64,000 nucleotides of DNA from Clostridia bacterium. Lineage in GTDB: Bacteria; Bacillota; Clostridia; Lachnospirales; Lachnospiraceae. A program made the position numbers and the translations under genes. The stretch spans positions 1-64,000 of the forward strand of contig JAQXQS010000194.1 in the NCBI GenBank assembly GCA_029101305.1, read 5' to 3'. The notes below the pieces were generated by a model. It was not told the DNA's origin. It ran no database searches and worked only from the letters and a program-made list of their open reading frames with translations. The stretch's first letter is position 1. Every line of letters begins with the position of its first letter. Of the stretch, positions 52,953 through 60,919 are shown piece by piece.

Positions 52953-55900
52953 TTATTTTTTAATTTTAATTGTGATTGTTGCTTTCTTGTTTGTTCCGTC
53001 AAGAGATCTGACAGTAATCTTCACTGTACCTTTCTTTCCTTTGAATGTTTTTACAACACCATTGGAAGATACCGTTGCAAGCTTGGTATTGCTGGAGCTC
53101 CATGCAACCTTTTTATTTGCATTCTTGGTTGCAGTCACCTTTGCTTTCAGTTTCAGGCTCTTACCAGCTTTTACGGTCTTATTTCCGGAAATCGCAAGCT
53201 TCTTAACATAACCTTTGGTGCAGGTCAGCTTAATGGATCCATATACCTTGCTGCCGTCTTTTGCGGTTGCTGTGATAACAACGCTCTTTCCGCCAGCTTT
53301 CTTCTTCATGGTTACAACACCATTTGCATTTACAGTTGCAACCTTGGTATTGCTGGATTTCCAGGTAACTGCCTTGTTTGCTGCATTAGCAGGAGCTGTT
53401 TTTACCTGAAGCTGTACTTTCTTGCCTGCTGCTATCTTCGTGGAAGTCTTAGCACTTAAGGTTACCTTGGTAACCAGAATCGGAAGTGCCGGAATTGTCT
53501 TCTGGGCTACCAGGATTTCTCCGCATACGGAGCATTTCTTTCCCTCTGTCAGACCGGTATGTCCCTGGGTAGCCGGAACTGCCGGAATCACAACCTCTTT
53601 GTGGCCAGTTGCTTTCACTAATTTACGTGCTTTCAGAATTGTACCGCATACAGAGCACTTCTTGCCTTCACTCCAGCCATCCTTGGTACAGGTTGCTGCG
53701 ATTGCCGGAAGAATTTCTTCCTTATGACCAAGTGCCGGAATCACTTCCTGGGCTTTTATGATTTCTCCGCAAACGGAGCACTTGATACCTTCGGTAAGTC
53801 CGGTTCTGGTGCAGGTTGCTGCTTTTGCTGGAAGTGTTTCATAGGTGTGGACTGCGATCTGGCACTCTGCCTTAAATTCACCAGTTACAGCTGTGATCGT
53901 TGCCTTTCCTTCTGCTACAGCTGTTACGGTACCATCTTCTGCTACTGTCAGCACCTTTTCATCGCTGCTTGTCCAGGTAACATCCCGATAAGTTGCATTT
54001 GCAGGCTCTACGCTGGCAACAAGGACTACTTTGCTACCTGCATCCAGAGTCGTCTCTGTCTGATCCAGTTTGATACCTGTGGTCTTAATGTATTTCTGTA
54101 ATTTTCCAGAACTGAATGTGATTGTCTGCTGTGTCCATTTCTTTCTTGCTGTTGCATAAGAGCTGAATGTAATCTCATTTGCAAAACCACTGATCGGCAT
54201 AGTGAACTGGTATGCCTCAGTTTTTCCATCACTGCTAGTAACTAATTCCCCGTTATTATCTGGAAGAATCATGTTTGGATCATCATCTGCTGCTTTCTTT
54301 GCTGCACTGGATGTTCCAAGGAAAAGTTTTCCATATGCCTTACTGCTTCCAATGAAACGGGCTTTTGCTACACCATTTTCTACAATGATCTTAAGGTCCA
54401 GAACATCCATACCTTTGTTTGTAACCGTTGCCTCTGATAAATATTCTCCATCTTCAACAAGCTTCAGCTCATTCAGAGCAGCTTTGATAGCAGCAGCCTG
54501 CTCATCTCTTTTTGCAAAATCTTTTCCATCTGGATCTGCTGCTGAAACAGCTGCTTTTACTTTTTCGGCAGACTCTGCAGTATATAATGATAAATCAGAA
54601 GGAACTTCTTTTAAAGCAGCCTTCAAATCATCCTTTTTGAAAACAACATTTACAGTGTTTCCGTCTTCTTTACGGTCAATTTTGCCAGTATATTCCCATT
54701 CTCCAGTTGGAGTAAATGTGTACTGATTTCCATTTCTTACACCAGTCACTGTATAGTAACCATCACGTACAACCTTAATCGTATAAGTCTTGGTCGCATC
54801 GAGTTCTTCGAACTCAAGCATAGTCTTGGAATCTGCAACTGCCTGAACTACATTTCCCTCTTCATCTGTAGCGGTTGCAACTACGTCTGTGATATTCTTG
54901 GTCTGTGCAGTACCATTTGCAAGCAGTGCCTGAATGGTGTATGTGAAAGTCTTTTTCACAACTGTAACCGTACAGTTAGCACTTACATTACCAGCTGTTA
55001 CTGTGATCACAGCAGTTCCTGCTCCCACAGCCGTCACCTTACCATCTGTTACAGTGGCAACCTTTTCGTCACTGCTGCTCCATACAATAGCATCACTTGT
55101 GTCTGCCGGTGTTACGGTAGCTGTCAGATCAAAGCTCTCGCCTTCAATCAGTTCTTTTGCATCTACATCCAGCTTCACCTCTGTTGCAGGTTTATGAGCT
55201 ACCACTTTTACAGTTCCGTTTTTCTTGCTGACTGTAAATACGCGCTCATACCATGCCTTATTCTTTACAGAATAGAAGGATAAAACAACCGGTTTTTCTA
55301 AATAATTCAGAATAGTAGCACCACCAGTTGCATTCTCTTTCATCAGTACAGAAGCCTTTTTATCGGTAATCGGAATTGTACTCTCTGCCTTAGCTGCTTC
55401 TTCTGCACTTCCTACATAAATTGCACTAAAACTGGTGCTTCCCATTGTAAGTTCCAGTGTTTCTTTATAACCATTGGAGTTCGGACCACCAACTGTATGT
55501 AAAGATGCATTGGAAATAGTGAACATTTTCACCTTATTATCCACACTTAAAGATACTGTATGATCAAAGTCACCAGCAGTCAGCGTCTTTGCACTATAAT
55601 CAATCACTACCTGGCGTGGATAAAATACCTTATCTATCGTAGCAGTTCCATCATCATAATTTTTCAGCTTGTTTTTGGAAATAGAAACCAGGCTAAGCTT
55701 GGTCTCGCCATCAGAAACCGGAATTTCAAACTGATAACCAGCTTCTGTCTTCTCAAACTTTATCCAGTTATCTCTGTTATTTCCGTTAGCAACAGCATCT
55801 TCATAAGTGCCTTTAAACAGATATTCATATCCTGTGCTGCTAAGTGTAAGAAGAAGCTTCTGTCCACTTTCGGATTTCTGAAGGACAGCTTTAGTCACTT

Positions 55901-56924
55901 TGAACATTCCAGTTGTATTGGTAACTGCGAGTTCAGTAGTTTCTACTGGAACTACTTTCAGTACCAGCGCTTTCACTGCTGCATTCAGATTCTCTGCCAT
56001 TTTATCTACTTCAGCCTGTTTATCCTTGGCCAAATCTCGTACAATGGCATCCTTCGCTGCTGTTACAGCTGCTACGGATTCGTCTGTATAAACAGACAGG
56101 TCAGCTGGAATTGCTGCAATGGCTGCATCTACTGCAGTATAGTCTGCTTTTTCTGTAACCGTAGCCGGTAAAATATTAATGTCGGAAGATACCGCCGGAC
56201 TTTCAGTTGATTCCTTTAATGAGGAGATATCAAATGTCAAAGTCTGAATTTTGCTAAATGTCTTACCTGAAATAACATTCCCATCCTGTACATAATCTCC
56301 TTTAATCATGCAAAAATGTAATGTATCATTCAATGACGTCAACGGAATTGTAAACCAATGATCATCTTCTCCATTTCCTTTATACCATGGCACAGCATGC
56401 GAATTTGCAACATTTGGATCATCTGTAAGTGCAAGAATCTCTCTATTATGACTTGTCTGATGCATTCTTACAAGATAAGTTCCATCACTTTGCAACGTAA
56501 CAATCACACTGTCCATTGCATACATTCCACCTACATTGCCATCTGAATTAAGGACTTGTACTGTAGCCGAATAAGCTTTTCCTACTATAGTATCCTCTGC
56601 ATTCTTAAGTTCATCTGTTGCACTTTCCTCCAGACCAGATAAAAAACCAGCTTCTTCTCCGTCAGAAAAACCAGCAATCTCATCCATTCCGGTCTCTTCA
56701 TTGTCCACAGTGCCTTCTACTTCACCTGTGTACACGTCACCAATCTCTGCTGGTGTTTCATCTGTAATAAACTGCTCGCCCTCCTGCGAATCTGCAGTTT
56801 CCCAAACATCTGAGAATCCATTTTCTTCTGCTTCTGCGCTAACCGTAAGTGCAGCAGCCGGGGAACCTACTGTCATGGTAGCAGCAAGAAGCAGTGCTAA
56901 AATCTTTGTTCTTCTTTGCTTCAT
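52953..56924 (-). CDS. Large secreted multi-domain surface protein with NEAT-like, Big2 and CxxC repeats
   Basis: A 1323-residue exported protein. Signal peptide 1-31, acidic region to 110, then four related beta-rich modules (about 112-240, 338-460, 462-575, 823-940) with LFKGTYEDA, IYVGSAEEA and LFLGTSSAA-type signatures, two helical FIVAR-like spacers (about 255-320, 762-822), and Big2 immunoglobulin-like domains (about 577-655, 941-1025 and two at 1148-1323) with VxWSSSDEKVATV. Three CxxC repeats (about 1028-1147) contain GLTEGxKCSVCGEIL and IPALGHKE. There is no LPXTG or SLH anchor. The basic C-terminal Big2 pair may bind the wall. AAGGAGGAG precedes the ATG. Function is not established. 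A tetrapyrrole or metal-binding surface role is suggested by its neighbours. Confidence 0.8.
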   Translation of the reverse strand: MKQRRTKILALLLAATMTVGSPAAALTVSAEAEENGFSDVWETADSQEGEQFITDETPAEIGDVYTGEVEGTVDNEETGMDEIAGFSDGEEAGFLSGLEESATDELKNAEDTIVGKAYSATVQVLNSDGNVGGMYAMDSVIVTLQSDGTYLVRMHQTSHNREILALTDDPNVANSHAVPWYKGNGEDDHWFTIPLTSLNDTLHFCMIKGDYVQDGNVISGKTFSKIQTLTFDISSLKESTESPAVSSDINILPATVTEKADYTAVDAAIAAIPADLSVYTDESVAAVTAAKDAIVRDLAKDKQAEVDKMAENLNAAVKALVLKVVPVETTELAVTNTTGMFKVTKAVLQKSESGQKLLLTLSSTGYEYLFKGTYEDAVANGNNRDNWIKFEKTEAGYQFEIPVSDGETKLSLVSISKNKLKNYDDGTATIDKVFYPRQVVIDYSAKTLTAGDFDHTVSLSVDNKVKMFTISNASLHTVGGPNSNGYKETLELTMGSTSFSAIYVGSAEEAAKAESTIPITDKKASVLMKENATGGATILNYLEKPVVLSFYSVKNKAWYERVFTVSKKNGTVKVVAHKPATEVKLDVDAKELIEGESFDLTATVTPADTSDAIVWSSSDEKVATVTDGKVTAVGAGTAVITVTAGNVSANCTVTVVKKTFTYTIQALLANGTAQTKNITDVVATATDEEGNVVQAVADSKTMLEFEELDATKTYTIKVVRDGYYTVTGVRNGNQYTFTPTGEWEYTGKIDRKEDGNTVNVVFKKDDLKAALKEVPSDLSLYTAESAEKVKAAVSAADPDGKDFAKRDEQAAAIKAALNELKLVEDGEYLSEATVTNKGMDVLDLKIIVENGVAKARFIGSSKAYGKLFLGTSSAAKKAADDDPNMILPDNNGELVTSSDGKTEAYQFTMPISGFANEITFSSYATARKKWTQQTITFSSGKLQKYIKTTGIKLDQTETTLDAGSKVVLVASVEPANATYRDVTWTSSDEKVLTVAEDGTVTAVAEGKATITAVTGEFKAECQIAVHTYETLPAKAATCTRTGLTEGIKCSVCGEIIKAQEVIPALGHKEEILPAIAATCTKDGWSEGKKCSVCGTILKARKLVKATGHKEVVIPAVPATQGHTGLTEGKKCSVCGEILVAQKTIPALPILVTKVTLSAKTSTKIAAGKKVQLQVKTAPANAANKAVTWKSSNTKVATVNANGVVTMKKKAGGKSVVITATAKDGSKVYGSIKLTCTKGYVKKLAISGNKTVKAGKSLKLKAKVTATKNANKKVAWSSSNTKLATVSSNGVVKTFKGKKGTVKITVRSLDGTNKKATITIKIKK

Positions 56925-56944
56925 TTTTCTCCTCCTTCATAAAA

Positions 56945-57162
56945 AAAGCCCTCTTATTATAAGAGGGTACGTTAAAAGATAATGCATTCCATAAAGTCTT
57001 TCAAACAAACTTATGATTCGTGCATTAACAATTTAATGTAAGCCATAACGCCCCTGAGATACCGCCTACATTATAAGACACCTTTAAAAAGACCCGACTT
57101 TACGGTGGCAAGGACGCCGCTGCGGAAATAAACCGCATTCCATTTAAACGCGCTTTTTTTGT
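56945..57162 (-). promoter_or_regulatory. Unidentified structured 5' leader with attenuator
   Basis: About 235 nt between the promoter and the surface-protein gene. On the minus strand it contains GCGGTTTATTTCCGC (hairpin), AATGTAGGC pairing with GGCTTACATT, then TTAATGCA and ATGCATTA enclosing a CATAAGT/ACTTTATG inner stem, and finally a perfect terminator right before the ribosome binding site. I could not match it to a known riboswitch class. Confidence 0.6.
56949..56967 (-). terminator. Attenuator terminator before the surface-protein gene
   Basis: CCCTCTTA, three bases, TAAGAGGG followed by CTTTTTTT on the minus strand, ending eight bases upstream of the AAGGAGGAG site. Confidence 0.9.
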
Positions 57163-57169
57163 CTTTATT

Positions 57170-57198
57170 ATCATACTATAAATTTCCAGAAGAATCAA
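57170..57198 (-). promoter_or_regulatory. Promoter of the surface-protein leader
   Basis: -35 TTGATT (57193-57198), a 17-bp spacer and -10 TATGAT (57170-57175). Confidence 0.7.
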
Positions 57199-57227
57199 TT
57201 CTTTTCAAAGAATCTCCTAAATCACTA

Positions 57228-57288
57228 TTGACAAATACCCCTTAGGGGTATATATTATTCTTGTATTTCAGATACCCCACAGGGGTAT
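57228..57288 (+). promoter_or_regulatory. csoR-copA promoter with two CsoR operators
   Basis: -35 TTGACA (57228-57233), a 17-bp spacer and -10 TATATT (57251-57256). ATACCCCTTAGGGGTAT (57235-57251) lies exactly between the boxes. ATACCCCACAGGGGTAT (57272-57288) lies just downstream of the start point. Both match the known CsoR G/C-tract palindrome, so copper would relieve repression of the operon. Confidence 0.92.
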
Positions 57289-57402
57289 TTAATACTTTTA
57301 CCTACTAACAACCGCCGAGAAATGTATCTCTCATATATGTCAGACTACGCTTCCCGTCAGGTTCATTTACTATAATATCTACCATTAGAAAGGAGTCTGC
57401 CT

Positions 57403-57768
57403 ATGCCAGCCAATCATACAGTTTCCTCCCAAGTCGAGGAAGCCAACCCCTCCCAAGCTTCCTCCCAGCAGGTCTGTTCCTGCTGCTGCACCAAGCACAC
57501 CGACCGCACCGAAGCCGAACGCAAGAAGCTTGTCAACCGCCTGAAGCGTATTGAAGGCCAGATAAGGGGCATTATAGGAATGCTGGAGAATGATGCTTAC
57601 TGTAACGACATCCTGATCCAGTCTGCCGCAGTCAATGCTGCTGTGAATGCCTTTAATAAAGAACTTCTTGCCAACCATATCCGCACCTGCGTTGCCAGGG
57701 ACATCCGGGAGGGAAAGGACGAGACCATCGATGAGCTGGTTGCAACATTGCAGAAATTAATGAAATGA
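57403..57768 (+). CDS. csoR: Copper-sensing repressor CsoR
   Basis: A 121-residue CsoR/RcnR-family repressor. The all-helical core starts LVNRLKRIEGQIRGIIGMLE, and the Cu(I) ligands are readable: Cys67 in AYCNDILIQ, His92 and Cys96 in ANHIRTCVARD. It has an unusual N-terminal extension of about 35 residues with a VCSCCCTKH cluster (Cys25, 27, 28, 29), which could bind extra copper. It is first in the operon with copA, and its own operators lie at the promoter. Confidence 0.93.
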   Translation: MPANHTVSSQVEEANPSQASSQQVCSCCCTKHTDRTEAERKKLVNRLKRIEGQIRGIIGMLENDAYCNDILIQSAAVNAAVNAFNKELLANHIRTCVARDIREGKDETIDELVATLQKLMK

Positions 57769-57776
57769 GATACCAG

Positions 57777-57925
57777 GATGGCAAAGGGAAATGTTATTCG
57801 TGCTTGCACGAAAAGACATTTCACCTTGCCATCCGCCACACATGAGGAAGTAGCGATTTACGAAGTAAATCAGCGGATTCCTCATGTGTGCAGGACTGCG
57901 GGAACACGTATGTGCGAAGCAGTCC
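57777..57925 (+). repeat. Three consecutive strong hairpins between csoR and copA
   Basis: Hairpin 1 (57777-57834) pairs GGATGGCAA and AAATGT with ACATTT and TTGCCATCC, with TCGTGC/GCACGA inside. Hairpin 2 (57837-57890) pairs CACACATGAGGAA with TTCCTCATGTGTG, with GATTTAC/GTAAATC inside. Hairpin 3 (57893-57925) pairs GGACTGC with GCAGTCC. No T tract follows. Possible roles are mRNA processing, partial termination, or a small mobile repeat. Confidence 0.8.
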
Positions 57926-57963
57926 GTAGGTATCGGAGTAGCTTATAGAAGGAGGAATTTATT

Positions 57964-60618
57964 ATGGAACAATACAACGTCACCGGCATGAGCTGTGCAG
58001 CCTGCAGCGCCCGTGTAGAAAAAGCCGTAAACAAGGTTCCCGGCGTTACATCCTGCTCGGTCAGCCTGCTTACCAATTCCATGGGCGTAGAAGGAACTGC
58101 CACAGCTTCTGCCATTATCTCTGCCGTAGAAGAAGCCGGATACGGCTGCAGCCTTAAAGGAGCCGCCGGCCAGAAGGAATCCGTTTCCGATGCAGAGAAG
58201 GCCCTGGAGGATCATGAGACCCCCATTCTTAAGAAGCGTCTCATCGCATCCGTAGGCTTTCTCCTGGTACTTATGTACTTCTCCATGGGGCACATGATGT
58301 GGGGCTGGCCTCTTCCCGCCTGGTTTAATGACAACCACATCGCCATGGGACTGGTCCAGCTGCTTCTCGCCGGAATCGTCATGGTCATCAACCAGAAATT
58401 TTTCATCAGCGGTTTCAAAAGCCTGTGGCACCGCTCTCCCAACATGGACACCCTGGTAGCCCTTGGCTCCATGGCATCCTTTGTATGGAGTGTTTACGCA
58501 TTATTTGCCATGACAAGAGCCCAGGTAGACGGCAATTCAGAGCTTGTCATGCACTACATGATGGAATTTTACTTTGAGTCCGCAGCTATGATCCTGACTC
58601 TGATCACCGTTGGAAAAATGCTGGAAGCCCGCTCCAAAGGAAAAACCACCGATGCCCTGAAGGGTCTTATGAAGCTTGCCCCAAAGACAGCTGTTGTCAT
58701 CCGGAATGGACAGGAAACTACCGTTCCCATCGACCAGGTGGTAAAAGGTGATGTCTTCGTGGTACGCCCTGGGGAAAACATTCCGGTTGACGGCGTGATC
58801 ATAGAAGGTTCCAGTGCCGTTAATGAATCCGCTCTCACCGGAGAAAGTATCCCCGTAGACAAAGCAGCCGGAGATCTTGTCTCTGCAGCCACCGTAAACC
58901 AGTCCGGTTTCATTAAATGCGAAGCCACCCGTGTTGGTGAGGACACTACCCTCTCCCAGATCATCAAAATGGTCAGTGATGCCGCTGCCACCAAAGCTCC
59001 CATTGCCAAAATCGCAGACCGCGTTTCCGGAGTTTTCGTACCAGCTGTTATCACCATTGCCATTGTTACCACCATTATCTGGCTGCTCACCGGCCATGAA
59101 TTTGGATATGCCCTTGCAAGAGGAATTTCCGTACTTGTGATCAGCTGCCCCTGTGCCCTTGGCCTTGCTACCCCGGTAGCCATTATGGTTGGAAATGGAA
59201 TGGGCGCCAAAAACGGTATTCTTTTTAAAACCGCAGTTTCCCTTGAGGAGGCTGGCAAGATCCAGATCGTTGCCCTTGACAAAACCGGCACCATCACCAG
59301 TGGTCAGCCCCAGGTGACCGATATCCTTCCCGCTGACGGCGTATCTGAAAATGATCTTCTCACCTTCGCCTATGCCCTTGAGAAAAAAAGCGAGCATCCG
59401 CTTGCAAAAGCAGTTCTGGAAAAAGCTTCTGACCTTGGACTTTTGTCCCCTGATGTTACCAGCTTCCAGGCCCTTCCCGGAAATGGACTTTCTGCACAGC
59501 TTGGTACTTCCACTCTGATCGGAGGAAGCATGAAATACATCAGCACACTGGTATCTGTTTCCCCTGCCCTTCTCTCCCAGGCCGAAAAACTGGCAGAAGC
59601 AGGAAAAACGCCTCTCCTTTTTGCAAAGGATGGCAAGCTTCTTGGAATCATCGCAGTCGCTGATGTGATCAAACCAGACAGTGCACAGGCTGTAAAAGAG
59701 CTGCAGAATATGGGAATCCACGTAGTTATGCTTACCGGTGATAACGAGCGCACAGCCAGGGCAATCGGTGCACAGGCTGGTGTAGACCAGGTTATCGCAG
59801 GTGTCCTCCCAGACGGAAAAGAAAGCGTCATCCGATCCCTGAAAGAAAAAGGCAAGGTTGCCATGGTAGGTGACGGTATCAATGATGCACCTGCACTTAC
59901 CAGAGCTGACATCGGCATTGCCATCGGTGCCGGAACAGATGTAGCCATTGACGCGGCAGATGTGGTTCTTATGAAAAGCCAGCTTTCTGATGTGCCTGCT
60001 GCCATCCGCCTTAGCCGCGCTACTCTCCGTAACATCCATGAGAATCTTTTCTGGGCATTCTTCTACAATGTGATCGGTATTCCACTGGCAGCCGGTGTAT
60101 GGATTCCGATTTTCGGCTGGACTTTAAACCCGATGTTTGGTGCCGCAGCTATGAGTCTTTCCAGCTTCTGCGTGGTTACCAATGCACTGAGACTGAATCT
60201 GTTTAAGATTCATGACGCCACCAAAGATAAAAAGCTAAAAAAACAAGTCTCATTTGAACCAGTAAAAGAGACCGTTTCTGGCAAAAGTGTAAATAAAGAT
60301 GTAAATAATAAAGAAACAGCTTCAACGATTAATAACAGTTGCCCGGTTTCCCGCAGCAACGATATTAATAACAATATTAACAAAAAGGAGAATGATACCA
60401 TGGTTAAAGTAACAGTCAATGTAACAGGAATGATGTGTGGTCATTGTGAAGCACACGTAAACAAAGCAGTTCAGGAAGCATTCGGGGTACAGGATGTTGT
60501 TTCCTCCCACGATGCCGGAACCACTATTTTCACCGCACCGGAAAAAGTAGACGAAGAGAAAATCCGCCAGGTTATCAAAGACGCCGGATATGAAGTAACC
60601 GGCATCACACAGGAATAA
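57964..60618 (+). CDS. copA: Copper-exporting P1B ATPase with C-terminal CopZ-like domain
   Basis: An 884-residue Cu(I) exporter. The N-terminal HMA domain (1-68) has [12 protein letters not shown]. The ATPase has [25 protein letters not shown] (copper-type CPC), [10 protein letters not shown], the SEHPLAKAV motif and [21 protein letters not shown] low-complexity Asn/Lys-rich linker (about 757-812) leads to a second HMA domain (813-884) with [11 protein letters not shown], typical of the free chaperone CopZ. The ORF is continuous, but an internal ribosome site and ATG precede the CopZ part. Start ATG has AGGAGG upstream. Confidence 0.95.
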   Translation: MEQYNVTGMSCAACSARVEKAVNKVPGVTSCSVSLLTNSMGVEGTATASAIISAVEEAGYGCSLKGAAGQKESVSDAEKALEDHETPILKKRLIASVGFLLVLMYFSMGHMMWGWPLPAWFNDNHIAMGLVQLLLAGIVMVINQKFFISGFKSLWHRSPNMDTLVALGSMASFVWSVYALFAMTRAQVDGNSELVMHYMMEFYFESAAMILTLITVGKMLEARSKGKTTDALKGLMKLAPKTAVVIRNGQETTVPIDQVVKGDVFVVRPGENIPVDGVIIEGSSAVNESALTGESIPVDKAAGDLVSAATVNQSGFIKCEATRVGEDTTLSQIIKMVSDAAATKAPIAKIADRVSGVFVPAVITIAIVTTIIWLLTGHEFGYALARGISVLVISCPCALGLATPVAIMVGNGMGAKNGILFKTAVSLEEAGKIQIVALDKTGTITSGQPQVTDILPADGVSENDLLTFAYALEKKSEHPLAKAVLEKASDLGLLSPDVTSFQALPGNGLSAQLGTSTLIGGSMKYISTLVSVSPALLSQAEKLAEAGKTPLLFAKDGKLLGIIAVADVIKPDSAQAVKELQNMGIHVVMLTGDNERTARAIGAQAGVDQVIAGVLPDGKESVIRSLKEKGKVAMVGDGINDAPALTRADIGIAIGAGTDVAIDAADVVLMKSQLSDVPAAIRLSRATLRNIHENLFWAFFYNVIGIPLAAGVWIPIFGWTLNPMFGAAAMSLSSFCVVTNALRLNLFKIHDATKDKKLKKQVSFEPVKETVSGKSVNKDVNNKETASTINNSCPVSRSNDINNNINKKENDTMVKVTVNVTGMMCGHCEAHVNKAVQEAFGVQDVVSSHDAGTTIFTAPEKVDEEKIRQVIKDAGYEVTGITQE
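60400..60618 (+). CDS. copZ: Possible internally initiated CopZ copper chaperone
   Basis: Within copA, AAAAAGGAG (60382-60390) lies nine bases before an in-frame ATG at 60400. Starting there gives a 72-residue protein, [20 protein letters not shown]..., the normal size and sequence of CopZ. The preceding linker is AT-rich and looks like former intergenic DNA. The same sequence could therefore yield both a CopA-CopZ fusion and free CopZ. Initiation here is inferred, not shown. Confidence 0.6.
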   Translation: MVKVTVNVTGMMCGHCEAHVNKAVQEAFGVQDVVSSHDAGTTIFTAPEKVDEEKIRQVIKDAGYEVTGITQE

Positions 60619-60632
60619 AAAAGCGCACACGT

Positions 60633-60674
60633 AAGGGCATTCGGGAAACTATTTTCACCGAATGCCCTTTTTAT
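60633..60674 (+). terminator. Terminator of the csoR-copA operon
   Basis: AAGGGCATTCGG and CCGAATGCCCTT pair, followed by TTTTATT. Confidence 0.92.
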
Positions 60675-60780
60675 TAATAGATCACAAGAGACCGCCCGGC
60701 TTTTCATATGTTCTTTTTTTCATATTTACGCCTAAATTTTCCACAGAAATGTTGATTTTTCACGAATCTTCATCCTTGCA

Positions 60781-60809
60781 TTGAAATTCCCATTTTTTTT
60801 CAGTATAAT
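60781..60809 (+). promoter_or_regulatory. pgi promoter
   Basis: -35 TTGAAA (60781-60786), a 17-bp spacer and -10 TATAAT (60804-60809). The 110-nt leader contains GGACTTCC and GGAAGCC near its 5' end but no recognised riboswitch. Confidence 0.8.
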
Positions 60810-60919
60810 GACAGTAATGTGGACTTCCCAATAGGAAGCCTTTACGAGATCCCGGAGCCTTTTAATAAAACATTTTAAATCCACTCTGGTCTCAACCATT
60901 TATAAGGAGGAATTATATT

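Noticed and set aside
56945..57162. c-di-GMP-I or cobalamin riboswitch before the large surface protein
   Set aside because: The conserved GGACGCAAAGCC-type core of the first and the AGTCAGGA-ACTGCC block of the second are both missing.
58537..60039. Minus-strand open frame of 500 codons inside copA
   Set aside because: Antisense shadow of a well-conserved P-type ATPase. The Gly/Asp-rich composition is an artefact.
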